Below are positions 7,543 through 15,786 of a stretch of DNA of 64,000 nt, piece after piece (within the stretch, counting starts at the first letter, position 1; each line of letters begins with the position of its first letter). The notes beneath the pieces were generated by a model. That model saw nothing but the letters and a program-made list of their open reading frames with translations. It was not told the DNA's origin and did no database searches. This stretch comes from Klebsiella huaxiensis (GTDB taxonomy: Bacteria > Pseudomonadota > Gammaproteobacteria > Enterobacterales > Enterobacteriaceae): assembly GCF_003261575.2 (NCBI RefSeq), contig NZ_CP036175.1:4278001-4342000 (forward strand), written 5' to 3'. A program made the position numbers and the translations under genes.

Positions 7543-9798
7543 ATGAATAACAGGATCAAATCCCTGGCCTTACTGGTCAATCTGGGAATCTACGGGGCTG
7601 CCTTTCCGCTGAGCGCGGCGGAAACCACCTCTGATAGCAAAACCGCCACCGCTGATGAAACCATGGTCGTCACCGCCGCCGAGCAGAACCTTCAGGCTCC
7701 CGGTGTATCGACTATTACCGCCGATGAAATTCGTAAACGCCCGCCTGCACGCGACGTATCCGAAATTATCCGCACCATGCCGGGCGTTAACCTGACCGGT
7801 AACTCCACCAGCGGCCAGCGCGGCAACAACCGCCAGATTGATATTCGCGGCATGGGCCCGGAAAACACCCTGATCCTGATTGACGGCAAACCCGTCACCA
7901 GCCGCAACTCCGTGCGCCAGGGCTGGCGCGGCGAGCGCGATACCCGCGGTGATACCGGCTGGGTTCCGCCAGAAATGATCGAACGCATTGAAGTCCTGCG
8001 CGGCCCGGCTGCCGCACGCTACGGTAACGGCGCGGCGGGCGGTGTCGTGAATATCATCACCAAAAAAGGCGGCGATGAGTGGCACGGTTCATGGGACACA
8101 TATTTCAATGTACCAGAACATAAAGATGAAGGTTCCACCAAACGAACCAATTTTAGTCTTAATGGGCCGATGGGTGGGGATTTCAGCTTCCGGTTGTACG
8201 GCAACCTAGATAAAACCCAAGCCGACGCATGGGATATCAACCAAGGGCATCAATCTGCACGAGCAGGAACTTATTCCACTACACTCCCTGCTGGGCGAGA
8301 AGGTGTGATTAATAAAGATATCAATGGTTCCGTCCGTTGGGATTTCGCTCCAATGCAGTCTCTAGAGTTTGAGGCTGGCTATAGTCGCCAGGGCAATCTG
8401 TACGCGGGAGATACCCAGAACACTAACTCTGACGCGTATACTCGCTCCAAATACGGCGATGAAACAAATCGTATGTATCGCCAAAACTATTCTTTGACAT
8501 GGAATGGTGGCTGGAATAACGGAGTTACAACCAGTAACTGGGTACAATATGAACACACGCGTAACACGCGAATTCCTGAAGGACTCGCCGGGGGGACAGA
8601 AGGCAAGTTCAATGAAAAAGCCAGCGAATCTTTTGTTGATACCGATCTTGATGACGTTATGCTGCACAGTGAAATCAGCATACCTTTCGACCTTTTGGTG
8701 AACCAAAATCTGACGCTTGGAACTGAATGGAACCAACAGCGGATGAAAGACTTGAGCTCCAATAGTCAGCCGCTAACCGGTAACAATACTGGCGGTGCGA
8801 TTCCCGGCGTAGATTCAACAAATCGCAGCCCATACTCAAAAGCAGAAATTTTTTCTCTGTTTGCAGAGAACAATATGGAAGTAACCGAGAGCACCATGCT
8901 AACTCCGGCGCTGCGCTTCGATCACCATAGCATCGTTGGTAATAACTGGAGCCCGTCACTAAATCTGTCTCAAGGTCTGGGCGATGACTTTACTCTGAAA
9001 ATGGGTATCGCTCGCGCTTATAAAGCACCAAGTCTATACCAGACCAACCCAAACTATATTTTATACAGTAAGGGCCAAGGCTGTTATGCCAGTGCCGGTG
9101 GCTGCTATCTACAAGGTAATGATGATCTGAAGGCCGAAACCAGCATCAATAAAGAAATCGGTCTTGAGTTTAAACGTGATGGTTGGCTGTCTGGCATTAC
9201 TTGGTTCCGTAACGATTACCGGAATAAAATTGAAGCGGGCTATGCTCCCATTGACAAAAATGACAGTGGAACCGATCTGTATCAGTGGGAGAATGTGCCA
9301 AAAGCCGTTGTTGAAGGCCTTGAGGGGACATTAAACGTACCGGTAAGTGAAACGGTGAACTGGACCAATAACATCACCTATATGCTGAAAAGCGAGAACA
9401 AAACAACCGGCGATCGCTTATCGATTGTTCCAGAGTATACGTTGAATTCGACCCTTAGCTGGCAGGCTCGTGATGACCTTTCAGTACAATCCACCTTTAC
9501 TTGGTACGGTAAACAACAACCCAAAAAATACAACTACAAAGGACAACCCGCAGTTGGTCCAGAAACTGCTGAAGTTAGCCCTTATAGCATCGTTGGCCTA
9601 AGCGCGACGTGGGATCTAACCAAAAATGTCAGCCTGACCGGCGGCGTGGATAATGTCTTTGATAAGCGTCAGTGGCGCGCAGGTAACGCACAAACAACTG
9701 GCGATCTTGCAGGTGCAAACTACATAGCTGGCGCAGGCGCGTACACCTACAACGAACCGGGCCGTACCTGGTATATGAGCGTCAATACTCACTTCTGA
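7543..9798 (+). CDS. fepA: FepA, outer-membrane ferric enterobactin receptor
   Basis: A 751-residue TonB-dependent receptor. The ATG at 7543 gives a signal peptide ending near FPLSAAE; a TonB box (DETMVVTA) follows at 38-45. The plug domain has RQIDIRGMGPENTLILIDG and VEVLRGPAAARYG-type motifs; the barrel ends YMSVNTHF with a terminal Phe. The loop stretch YSKGQGCYASAGGCYLQG is as I recall it in E. coli FepA. From about 8095 to 9640 the DNA is clearly more A+T-rich than the 5' end of the gene and uses different codons, although the protein stays FepA-like. Divergent from fes; iron regulation through Fur is expected. Confidence 0.97.
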   Translation: MNNRIKSLALLVNLGIYGAAFPLSAAETTSDSKTATADETMVVTAAEQNLQAPGVSTITADEIRKRPPARDVSEIIRTMPGVNLTGNSTSGQRGNNRQIDIRGMGPENTLILIDGKPVTSRNSVRQGWRGERDTRGDTGWVPPEMIERIEVLRGPAAARYGNGAAGGVVNIITKKGGDEWHGSWDTYFNVPEHKDEGSTKRTNFSLNGPMGGDFSFRLYGNLDKTQADAWDINQGHQSARAGTYSTTLPAGREGVINKDINGSVRWDFAPMQSLEFEAGYSRQGNLYAGDTQNTNSDAYTRSKYGDETNRMYRQNYSLTWNGGWNNGVTTSNWVQYEHTRNTRIPEGLAGGTEGKFNEKASESFVDTDLDDVMLHSEISIPFDLLVNQNLTLGTEWNQQRMKDLSSNSQPLTGNNTGGAIPGVDSTNRSPYSKAEIFSLFAENNMEVTESTMLTPALRFDHHSIVGNNWSPSLNLSQGLGDDFTLKMGIARAYKAPSLYQTNPNYILYSKGQGCYASAGGCYLQGNDDLKAETSINKEIGLEFKRDGWLSGITWFRNDYRNKIEAGYAPIDKNDSGTDLYQWENVPKAVVEGLEGTLNVPVSETVNWTNNITYMLKSENKTTGDRLSIVPEYTLNSTLSWQARDDLSVQSTFTWYGKQQPKKYNYKGQPAVGPETAEVSPYSIVGLSATWDLTKNVSLTGGVDNVFDKRQWRAGNAQTTGDLAGANYIAGAGAYTYNEPGRTWYMSVNTHF

Positions 9799-9817
9799 TT
9801 GCTCAGCTTGATCTCCT

Positions 9818-9841
9818 CCGCCCTCTTCTCATAGAGGGCGG
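9818..9841 (+). terminator. Hairpin after fepA
   Basis: Perfect 9-bp arms CCGCCCTCT and AGAGGGCGG around a 6-base loop, 20 bases after the fepA stop and 27 bases before entD. There is no downstream T-run, so it may attenuate or stabilise fepA mRNA rather than fully terminate it. Confidence 0.55.
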
Positions 9842-9867
9842 ACGGGAGAATCTGTTAACATCCCGCG

Positions 9868-10491
9868 ATGAAAATCCAACACTCAAACATTCAGCTTGCC
9901 GGTCACTCGCTTCAGCGGATAGATTTCGACCCGGCGACCTTTCAACCTGAAGATCTGTTCTGGCTCCCGCATCACGCCCTGCTAACCGACTGTGCCCGCA
10001 AGCGGCAGACCGAACATCTTGCCGGGCGTATTGCGGCGGCTTATGCGCTACGGGAAGTGGGCGAAAAAGACGTTCCTGCCATTGGCGACCAACGCCAGCC
10101 CCTTTGGCCCGTCCCGTGGTACGGCAGCATCAGCCACAGCAAACAGACGGCGCTGGCAGTAGTTTCTGCTGGGCCGGTCGGCATTGATATCGAGAGGATC
10201 ATGACGCCTTCGCTGGCGGCAGATTTGGAAAGTAGCATCGTCAATGCTGAGGAAAAAACGCTGCTGGATGCCAGCGGACTACCGTTTGAGCTGGCGCTGA
10301 CGCTGGCGTTTTCGGCGAAAGAGAGCGTGTTTAAGGCCTGCCATGCGAACGTGCAGGCCGGGAGGGGTTTTACCGATTTTGAGTTGATGTATATAAAGGA
10401 AGGAATTTTGCTTCTTCGGCTATCCGCTAAAGAGTTTAGGCTGCAATGGATTAAGGCCGGAGAGTTTGTTATTACGCTATGTTCGTCATAA
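9868..10491 (+). CDS. entD: EntD, phosphopantetheinyl transferase
   Basis: A 207-residue Sfp/EntD-type 4'-phosphopantetheinyl transferase that activates the carrier domains of EntB and EntF. Diagnostic motifs are GIDIERI around residue 108 (Mg-binding Asp) and the FSAKESVFKA helix around 150. It follows fepA on the same strand as in E. coli. It marks the end of the enterobactin backbone here: in E. coli the next gene is hokE, whereas here 12 kb of carbohydrate genes intervene. Confidence 0.95.
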   Translation: MKIQHSNIQLAGHSLQRIDFDPATFQPEDLFWLPHHALLTDCARKRQTEHLAGRIAAAYALREVGEKDVPAIGDQRQPLWPVPWYGSISHSKQTALAVVSAGPVGIDIERIMTPSLAADLESSIVNAEEKTLLDASGLPFELALTLAFSAKESVFKACHANVQAGRGFTDFELMYIKEGILLLRLSAKEFRLQWIKAGEFVITLCSS

Positions 10492-10524
10492 AAACAAAAA
10501 CCCGCGCGGTTATCCACACGGGTT
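10487..10524 (-). terminator. Intrinsic terminator of the split-transketolase operon
   Basis: Arms AACCCG (10499-10504) and CGGGTT (10519-10524) form a hairpin. Read on the minus strand it is followed by a T-rich run (TTTTTGTTTTTATG). It lies 24 bases after the transketolase C-subunit stop. On the plus strand it may also end entD transcripts, preceded by an A-run, in a bidirectional arrangement. Confidence 0.7.
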
Positions 10525-10547
10525 ATCAGTGCACAGCCAGGATAAAA

Positions 10548-11483
10548 TCAGCGCATCTTCTGCGCCAGTTCAGCAATAGAGGCCGCATCAAAACCGTGGT
10601 GTTTGCGTAGCCAGCCTCGATCCGCCGCCGCCGCATACTCACCGTCAGGAATACCCAAACGCTTGAGCTTAACACCGACGCCCGCTTCCGCCAGCACTTC
10701 CGCCACCAGGCTACCCAGCCCGCCGTTGACGTTATGCTCTTCCACCGTAATCACCGCTTTGCACGGTTTCAGCGCTGCCAGCAGCGCGGCGGTATCGCAA
10801 GGGCGGATTGAAGGCACGCTCACCACTTTAGCCTTGATTCCTGCATCGGCCAGAATCTGCGCCGCATCGACAATTTCATGCACCGTAGAGCCAGTTGCTA
10901 CCAGCGCGATATCTTCGCCTTCGCGCAGCGTCACTACCGCACCGGGCACAAACTGATAATTTTCGTCGTGCAGCTCCGGCAGCGCCTTGCCGTCAAGGCG
11001 AATATACACCGGGCCCTGATAGCCAATAGCGTAATCGATAATCTGCCGACATTCGCGCGGTGAAGAAGGGGCAAAAATCTGGATATTGCCGAAGCCGCGC
11101 ATCACCGCCAGATCGTCAATCGCATGGTGAGTACTCGCCAGCGGACCGTAGCTGGCCCCGGCGTTGAGGCCGAACAGCTTAACGTTGGTGTTGTTGTAGC
11201 AAACATCGACTTTAATTTGTTCATTGGCGCGGGAAATCAGGAACGGCGCGGCGTTACAGGTCACCGCAACTTTGCCGCCCAGCGCCAGACCGGCAGCCGT
11301 GCCGACCATACTCTGCTCTGCGATACCCACGTTAACCAGGCGGCCAGGGAATTGTTTAATAAACGGGGCGATTTTTGCCGTCGAGGTTGAGTCCGCTACC
11401 ACCGGCACCAGATCAACACCGCTTTCAACTGCATCAATAAAAGCCTGAACCATCACGCTCGCCAGGTGTTCTGCATTACTCAT
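10548..11483 (-). CDS. Transketolase-like C-terminal subunit (pyrimidine/C-domain)
   Basis: A 311-residue protein matching the C-terminal half of split transketolases: pyrimidine-binding domain with the catalytic Glu in VGIAEQSMVG, then the transketolase C domain (VATGSTVHEIVDAA, VITVEEHNVNGGLGSLVAEVL). With the N subunit it should form a TPP-dependent transketolase moving a two-carbon unit between a ketose phosphate and an aldose phosphate. Its start overlaps the end of the N-subunit gene by 8 bases. Split transketolases occur in dedicated sugar pathways, for example apulose-4-phosphate transketolase AptA/AptB of D-apiose degradation. The substrate here cannot be read from sequence. Confidence 0.9.
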   Translation of the reverse strand: MSNAEHLASVMVQAFIDAVESGVDLVPVVADSTSTAKIAPFIKQFPGRLVNVGIAEQSMVGTAAGLALGGKVAVTCNAAPFLISRANEQIKVDVCYNNTNVKLFGLNAGASYGPLASTHHAIDDLAVMRGFGNIQIFAPSSPRECRQIIDYAIGYQGPVYIRLDGKALPELHDENYQFVPGAVVTLREGEDIALVATGSTVHEIVDAAQILADAGIKAKVVSVPSIRPCDTAALLAALKPCKAVITVEEHNVNGGLGSLVAEVLAEAGVGVKLKRLGIPDGEYAAAADRGWLRKHHGFDAASIAELAQKMR

Positions 11484-12306
11484 CTTTCAGTTCCTCCAGT
11501 GCCAGTGCAATTTCTTCGCCTTTCGGTACCCGGTGGTGCCATTCCGGACGCCCCTGGATAAAGGAAATACCGGCACCTTTCGTGGTGTTGGCAATAACAA
11601 CGTTCGGTTTACCTTCCTGTTTCAGCCCTTCCAGGGTCGCCACCACCGACGCCATGTCGTTACCCTGGCACTCGGTGACCGTCATACCAAAGGCTTTCCA
11701 TTTATCGGCCAGCGGATCGGTATTCATGATTTCACGGGTCGGCCCAGCCAGCTGAAGGTTGTTCTTGTCGTTAATGATGACGAGGTTATCAAGCCCATAG
11801 TGCGCCGCGGCCAGAGCCGCTTCCCAGTTGCTGCCTTCAGCCAGTTCGCCATCGCCGGTAATTAAAAAGATGCGGCGGGAGCTATTGCTTTTCTTCGCAG
11901 CCAGCGCCAGCCCCACCGCAACAGGCAAACCGTGGCCTAGCGCGCCGGTGTTGAGTTCGATACCCGGCGTTTTTTGACGTACAGGGTGGCCAGGAAGATG
12001 AGAGTTGGCATGCTGATAGGTATCCAGCCAGTCAACGGGGAAGAAACCCGCTTCGGCCAACACGCAGTAGTAGCAACCCACCGCGTGGCCTTTTGACTGA
12101 ATGTAGATATCACGCTGATCGTCAGCAATACGGTCCGGCGCAACGTTCATAATGCGGAAGTAGAGCGCGGTGATCAGCTCAACCTGAGACAGGTCGGCTC
12201 CGGTGTGCCCGCCTGCAGGGCTATTGGCATTCAATCTGACGATATGGCGACGAACGGCGCGGGCTTTACGCTCAAGTGCCTGGACATCATAGCTATAGGG
12301 ATTCAT
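11476..12306 (-). CDS. Transketolase-like N-terminal subunit (TPP-binding)
   Basis: A 276-residue protein with the transketolase N-terminal domain: SPAGGHTGADLSQVE near the start, a GALGHGLPVAVGLALA helix, and the TPP/Mg motif GDGELAEGSNWEAALAA..NLVIINDKNN. It pairs with the overlapping C subunit downstream. The gene is divergent from the SorC-type regulator across 511 bases containing two candidate operators. The split, locus-bound form argues for a dedicated catabolic role rather than the housekeeping tktA/tktB function. Confidence 0.9.
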   Translation of the reverse strand: MNPYSYDVQALERKARAVRRHIVRLNANSPAGGHTGADLSQVELITALYFRIMNVAPDRIADDQRDIYIQSKGHAVGCYYCVLAEAGFFPVDWLDTYQHANSHLPGHPVRQKTPGIELNTGALGHGLPVAVGLALAAKKSNSSRRIFLITGDGELAEGSNWEAALAAAHYGLDNLVIINDKNNLQLAGPTREIMNTDPLADKWKAFGMTVTECQGNDMASVVATLEGLKQEGKPNVVIANTTKGAGISFIQGRPEWHHRVPKGEEIALALEELKDE

Positions 12307-12334
12307 TTAATACCTCTGAATTTATTTTCAACTT

Positions 12335-12348
12335 GGAATATTTATTCC
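12335..12348. promoter_or_regulatory. Candidate operator upstream of the transketolase operon
   Basis: A perfect palindrome GGAATATTTATTCC, 29 bases upstream of the N-subunit start. It shares the GAATA..TATTC arms of the 12-bp palindromes at 12490 and 13999. A site for the neighbouring SorC-family regulator is the simplest reading, by inference. Confidence 0.45.
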
Positions 12349-12489
12349 GTCAGGGACTAAAAAAACCAGACATCCCCAGGCAACGCATCGCAAGGCTTCC
12401 GCCGCTGCATCATACTCAGGAACATTCTGCCTCCTTACCACCAGGCATATTTGCGCCTGGGTACTTTTCAGTTGACCTGGAATCGCCAT

Positions 12490-12501
12490 GAATATATATT
12501 C
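12490..12501. promoter_or_regulatory. Candidate regulator operator GAATATATATTC (site 1)
   Basis: A perfect 12-bp palindrome in the tktN-regulator intergenic region. The identical 12-mer, with similar flanks (CAT before, CA after), occurs at 13999-14010 upstream of the kinase gene, so it is probably an operator shared by both arms of the locus. Confidence 0.6.
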
Positions 12502-12650
12502 AATACCGATTCTTTATTCAATTATGCAGCCACTGTTCTGTTTTTGTCCATAGCTGATTTTGAGGATTGGCGAAAGTTAGATATCCATCACACTTAACTG
12601 TCTTTTCTTTTCGCGTATGATGATGAGCTCTAAGATAATGGCTGCACGTA

Positions 12651-12796
12651 AGAGCCTATCCCAGTAGGCGTAATTGTTGAAGCCAGTTTGGTGCCGGACA
12701 GCGCGCAGAAACCGGAGCGTACACGTAGTACGTGAGGATTTCGAGCACTGCCCGGTGCCAAAATGGCGAATAAAATAGCCTAATGGGATAGGCTCT
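12651..12796. repeat. MITE-like palindromic element, copy 2 (146 bp)
   Basis: Terminal inverted repeats AGAGCCTATCCCA and TGGGATAGGCTCT are nearly perfect; the inner blocks (GGACAGCGCG, CCGGAGCGTACA, GAGCACTGCCC, GGCGAATAAAATAGCC) match the copy at 7292-7434. The outer stem differs in sequence between copies yet stays paired in each. It ends 21 bases before the regulator start, so it lies in that gene's leader or promoter. No coding content is supported. Confidence 0.85.
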
Positions 12797-12817
12797 AAAT
12801 GATTTTCGGGGAAATAT

Positions 12818-13768
12818 ATGGCTAAGCAGGATGAACAACGGCTATTAGTTAAGATTGCCACGCTTTACTATCTTGAAGGACGAAAGCAGTCCGATATCGC
12901 TCAACTTCTCTCGCTTTCTCAGTCATTTATCTCCCGAGCGATTACCCGCTGCCAAAAAGAAGGCGTGGTCAAAATTAGCGTTGTTCAGCCGTCGAATATT
13001 TTTCTTAATCTTGAAAAGGGCCTTGAGGATCGCTACGGAATTAAGCAAGCCATCGTGGTGGATACCGAAGAGGACGCAAACGATCACACCATCAAGCGCG
13101 CTATCGGTTCCGCCGCTGCCCACTACCTCGAAACGCGATTACGGCCAAAGGATCTGATTGGCGTCTCTTCGTGGAGTTCCACCATCCGCGCGATGGTGGA
13201 TGAGGTTCACGCACAAAATCTTAAAGCCAGCGGCGTTATTCAACTGCTGGGCGGCGTAGGCCCAAACGGTAACGTACAGGCGACCATCCTCACTCAAACT
13301 CTGGCGCAGCATCTGAACTGTGAGGCCTGGCTGCTTCCCTCCCAAAGCATTGAAGGCTCAACGGAGGAGAAAAATCGTCTCGTTGCCAGCAAAGATGTCG
13401 CCGATGTCATTGCCCGCTTTGACGAAGTTGATATTGCCATCGTCGGGATTGGCATTCTCGAACCGTCGCAACTATTGAAAACTTCAGGGAACTACTACCA
13501 CGAAGATATGCTTCAGGTGCTGGCGGAACGCGGGGCGGTCGGAGACATTTGCCTGCACTACTACGACAAAAATGGTAAAGCAGTGTTACGCGACGATGAA
13601 GATCCTGTTATCGGTATGGCGCTTGAGAAAGTGAAGAAATGCCCTAATGTGGTTGCCCTGGCTGGCGGCAGCGATAAGGTTGCGGCTATCAAAGGCGCGC
13701 TATCGGGTGGTTATATCGATGTGTTAATCACTGATTATCCTACCGCTCGTCTGCTTGTTGCTGACTAA
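12818..13768 (+). CDS. SorC/DeoR-type sugar-responsive transcriptional regulator
   Basis: A 316-residue SorC-family regulator. The N-terminal HTH spans about residues 18-50 (EGRKQSDIAQLLSLSQSFISRAITRCQKEG). The C-terminal sugar-phosphate-binding domain has the family features IGVSSWSSTIRAMV, VIQLLGGVG and VVALAGGSDKVAAIKGALSGGYIDVLITD. SorC proteins sense phosphorylated sugars or polyols. It sits between the divergent transketolase pair and the kinase/transport operon, where it can control both; matching palindromes lie upstream of each arm. A MITE-like repeat lies directly upstream. Confidence 0.9.
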   Translation: MAKQDEQRLLVKIATLYYLEGRKQSDIAQLLSLSQSFISRAITRCQKEGVVKISVVQPSNIFLNLEKGLEDRYGIKQAIVVDTEEDANDHTIKRAIGSAAAHYLETRLRPKDLIGVSSWSSTIRAMVDEVHAQNLKASGVIQLLGGVGPNGNVQATILTQTLAQHLNCEAWLLPSQSIEGSTEEKNRLVASKDVADVIARFDEVDIAIVGIGILEPSQLLKTSGNYYHEDMLQVLAERGAVGDICLHYYDKNGKAVLRDDEDPVIGMALEKVKKCPNVVALAGGSDKVAAIKGALSGGYIDVLITDYPTARLLVAD

Positions 13769-13794
13769 TTTTCCTGATCAAACACTTTCCCACA

Positions 13795-13824
13795 ACCTTT
13801 ACGCTTTCTCCAAAGCGTAAAGGT
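13795..13824 (+). terminator. Hairpin after the SorC-type regulator gene
   Basis: Perfect 13-bp arms ACCTTTACGCTTT and AAAGCGTAAAGGT with a CTCC loop, 26 bases after the regulator stop. No clear T-run follows, so it may be a factor-assisted terminator or an mRNA-protecting hairpin. Confidence 0.6.
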
Positions 13825-14132
13825 GACACAGATAAACACTTATATTTCAATACGATAAATGAATTAATCTTCACTCTTTTTCACTCACCGCCAGATGCTC
13901 CTCCAAACGGATAAGTGTGATTGCCAGCACAATTGATAACTTTTCCTGTAGCCCGACGGGAAGTTTCTGGCTAAGGTATCAAATAAATAATCACCATCGA
14001 ATATATATTCAGTGATTAAAAAAGTGAAACCGAATTGTCACATCATGGCCTGCCAGGAAGCAATGCGATAAAGAGAAGTGTGTATCCTTCCCCCTCCGCG
14101 ACAGGACGAAGTGTGACTCAGGAGACTACCTA
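13825..14132. other. Control region upstream of the kinase operon
   Basis: This roughly 308-bp non-coding stretch separates the regulator from the kinase gene. It is A+T-rich through about 14,040, contains the 12-bp palindrome at 13999-14010, and ends with a GGAG ribosome-binding site before the ATG at 14133. I found no credible small gene in it. Confidence 0.6.
13999..14010. promoter_or_regulatory. Candidate regulator operator GAATATATATTC (site 2)
   Basis: Second exact copy of the 12-bp palindrome, 122 bases upstream of the FGGY kinase start. Its repetition on both sides of the regulator gene supports an operator for the adjacent SorC-type protein controlling the kinase-transport operon. 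Confidence 0.6.
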
Positions 14133-15653
14133 ATGCAGGCAACACGTAAAGAGTTCATCATTGCACTGGACGAAGGCACCACTAACGCCAAAGCCGTCGT
14201 ACTCGATAGCCGCGGTGACGTGGTAGTGAAATTCTCGCAGCCGCTGGCAATTCAAACGCCGCGCGACGGCTGGGTCGAGCAGTCAGGAGAGGTTCTGGTT
14301 GAAGCCTCACTGGACGTTATCGCTAAAGCGGTTGAACACGTGGGTGCAGAGAACATCGCCGCATTGGCCATCAGCAACCAGCGCGAGACCGCTATCGGCT
14401 GGTACCGCCAGAGCGGTAAACCTATCAATGCAGCCATCACATGGCAATGTACCCGCAGCGCCGCGTTTTGTGATGAACTGCGCCATGACAACAAAGAGCA
14501 GCTAATCAAAACGACTACCGGCTTGCCGATTGCGCCCCTGTTCTCTGCCTCGAAAATGCGCTGGCTGCTGGAGTCCATTCCTGAAGGCCGCATGTTGGCT
14601 GAACGCGGAGAAATCTGCCTCGGCACCATCGACAGCTGGCTGCTGTGGAATTTAACCCAGGGCGAAGCGTTCCATTGCGATCACTCCAATGCTGCACGCA
14701 CCCAGTTGCTGAATCTGCAAACCGGACAGTGGGATGATGAGATGCTGGCGCTGTTCCAAATCCCTCGCGCCGCACTGCCGGAAATTAAACCTTCCAGCGG
14801 ATTATTTGGCTATACCCGAGGGCTGAACAATATCCCTGACGGTATCCCGGTGATGGCGATGGTGGGTGATTCCCACGCCGCGCTGTTTGGTCACGCGCTT
14901 GGTGAACTGGGCTGCGTTAAAGCCACCTACGGCACGGGGTCATCAGTGATGGCGCCGGTAAAATCCGCACAGTGCGATATCGACGCACTGGCCACCACCA
15001 TCGCCTGGCACGACGGCGACAGCATCACCTACGGACTAGAAGGTAATATTCCCCACACCGGCGATGCCGTGGCGTGGATGGCCGACAGCACCGGCCTAAG
15101 CGAGCTTTCCGATGCCGAGTTGGCTCATGAGCTCAACACCCTACCCGCCTCCGTGGACTCTACGCTGGGCGTCTATTTTGTGCCAGCCTTAACCGGCCTT
15201 GGCGCACCGTGGTGGGATGACAGCGCCCGAGGCGTGATTTGCGGCCTGAGCCGTGGCGTCAAACGCGCGCATCTGATTCGCGCCGCGCTGGAGTCCATTA
15301 CCTATCAAATCGCCGATGTCGTTGTCGCCATGCGTCAACAGGATGACTTCCACCTGGCGGCATTAATGGTCGATGGCGGCCCGACTAAAAACGACTGGTT
15401 AATGCAGTATCAGGCCGACCTGCTGGGATGCCCGGTGATGCGTAGCGATGTTGCCGAACTCTCGGCAATTGGCGCAGCCCTGCTCGCCCGCAAAGCCCTG
15501 AACCCAGGCTCGGTAACCGACCTGAAAGCCTTCTTAACCGAACATAGCGAATTTATCCCCGATATGGCCCGCCACCAGCGCCTGCAGAAAAGATGGCAGG
15601 AATGGCGCCATGCGGTGAACAGAACATTATGGAAACCGGCAACGTCCGCCTGA
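14133..15653 (+). CDS. FGGY-family carbohydrate kinase
   Basis: A 506-residue FGGY kinase related to glycerol and xylulose kinases. The N-terminal phosphate-binding loop is ALDEGTTNAKAVV; a glycerol-kinase-like SNQRETAIGW segment follows; the adenosine-binding region includes TYGTGSSVMAP and LMVDGGPTKNDWLMQ. It should phosphorylate a sugar or ketose brought in by the following transporter or made by the SDRs. It opens the long plus-strand operon that probably runs to 22,479. Substrate cannot be assigned; ketopentose, apulose or tetrulose would fit the neighbouring transketolase. Confidence 0.9.
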   Translation: MQATRKEFIIALDEGTTNAKAVVLDSRGDVVVKFSQPLAIQTPRDGWVEQSGEVLVEASLDVIAKAVEHVGAENIAALAISNQRETAIGWYRQSGKPINAAITWQCTRSAAFCDELRHDNKEQLIKTTTGLPIAPLFSASKMRWLLESIPEGRMLAERGEICLGTIDSWLLWNLTQGEAFHCDHSNAARTQLLNLQTGQWDDEMLALFQIPRAALPEIKPSSGLFGYTRGLNNIPDGIPVMAMVGDSHAALFGHALGELGCVKATYGTGSSVMAPVKSAQCDIDALATTIAWHDGDSITYGLEGNIPHTGDAVAWMADSTGLSELSDAELAHELNTLPASVDSTLGVYFVPALTGLGAPWWDDSARGVICGLSRGVKRAHLIRAALESITYQIADVVVAMRQQDDFHLAALMVDGGPTKNDWLMQYQADLLGCPVMRSDVAELSAIGAALLARKALNPGSVTDLKAFLTEHSEFIPDMARHQRLQKRWQEWRHAVNRTLWKPATSA

Positions 15654-15786
15654 CGCCCACCAGGGAATCTCGTGTGTGACGAACCTTAATCATCAACAAA
15701 AGGAGACCCCCGGCCCATAAACTTTATTTTCAGGCCTTACGTTGTTTCACCGTACCCGACAATAACAACCAAGAGAGAAAATTGTC

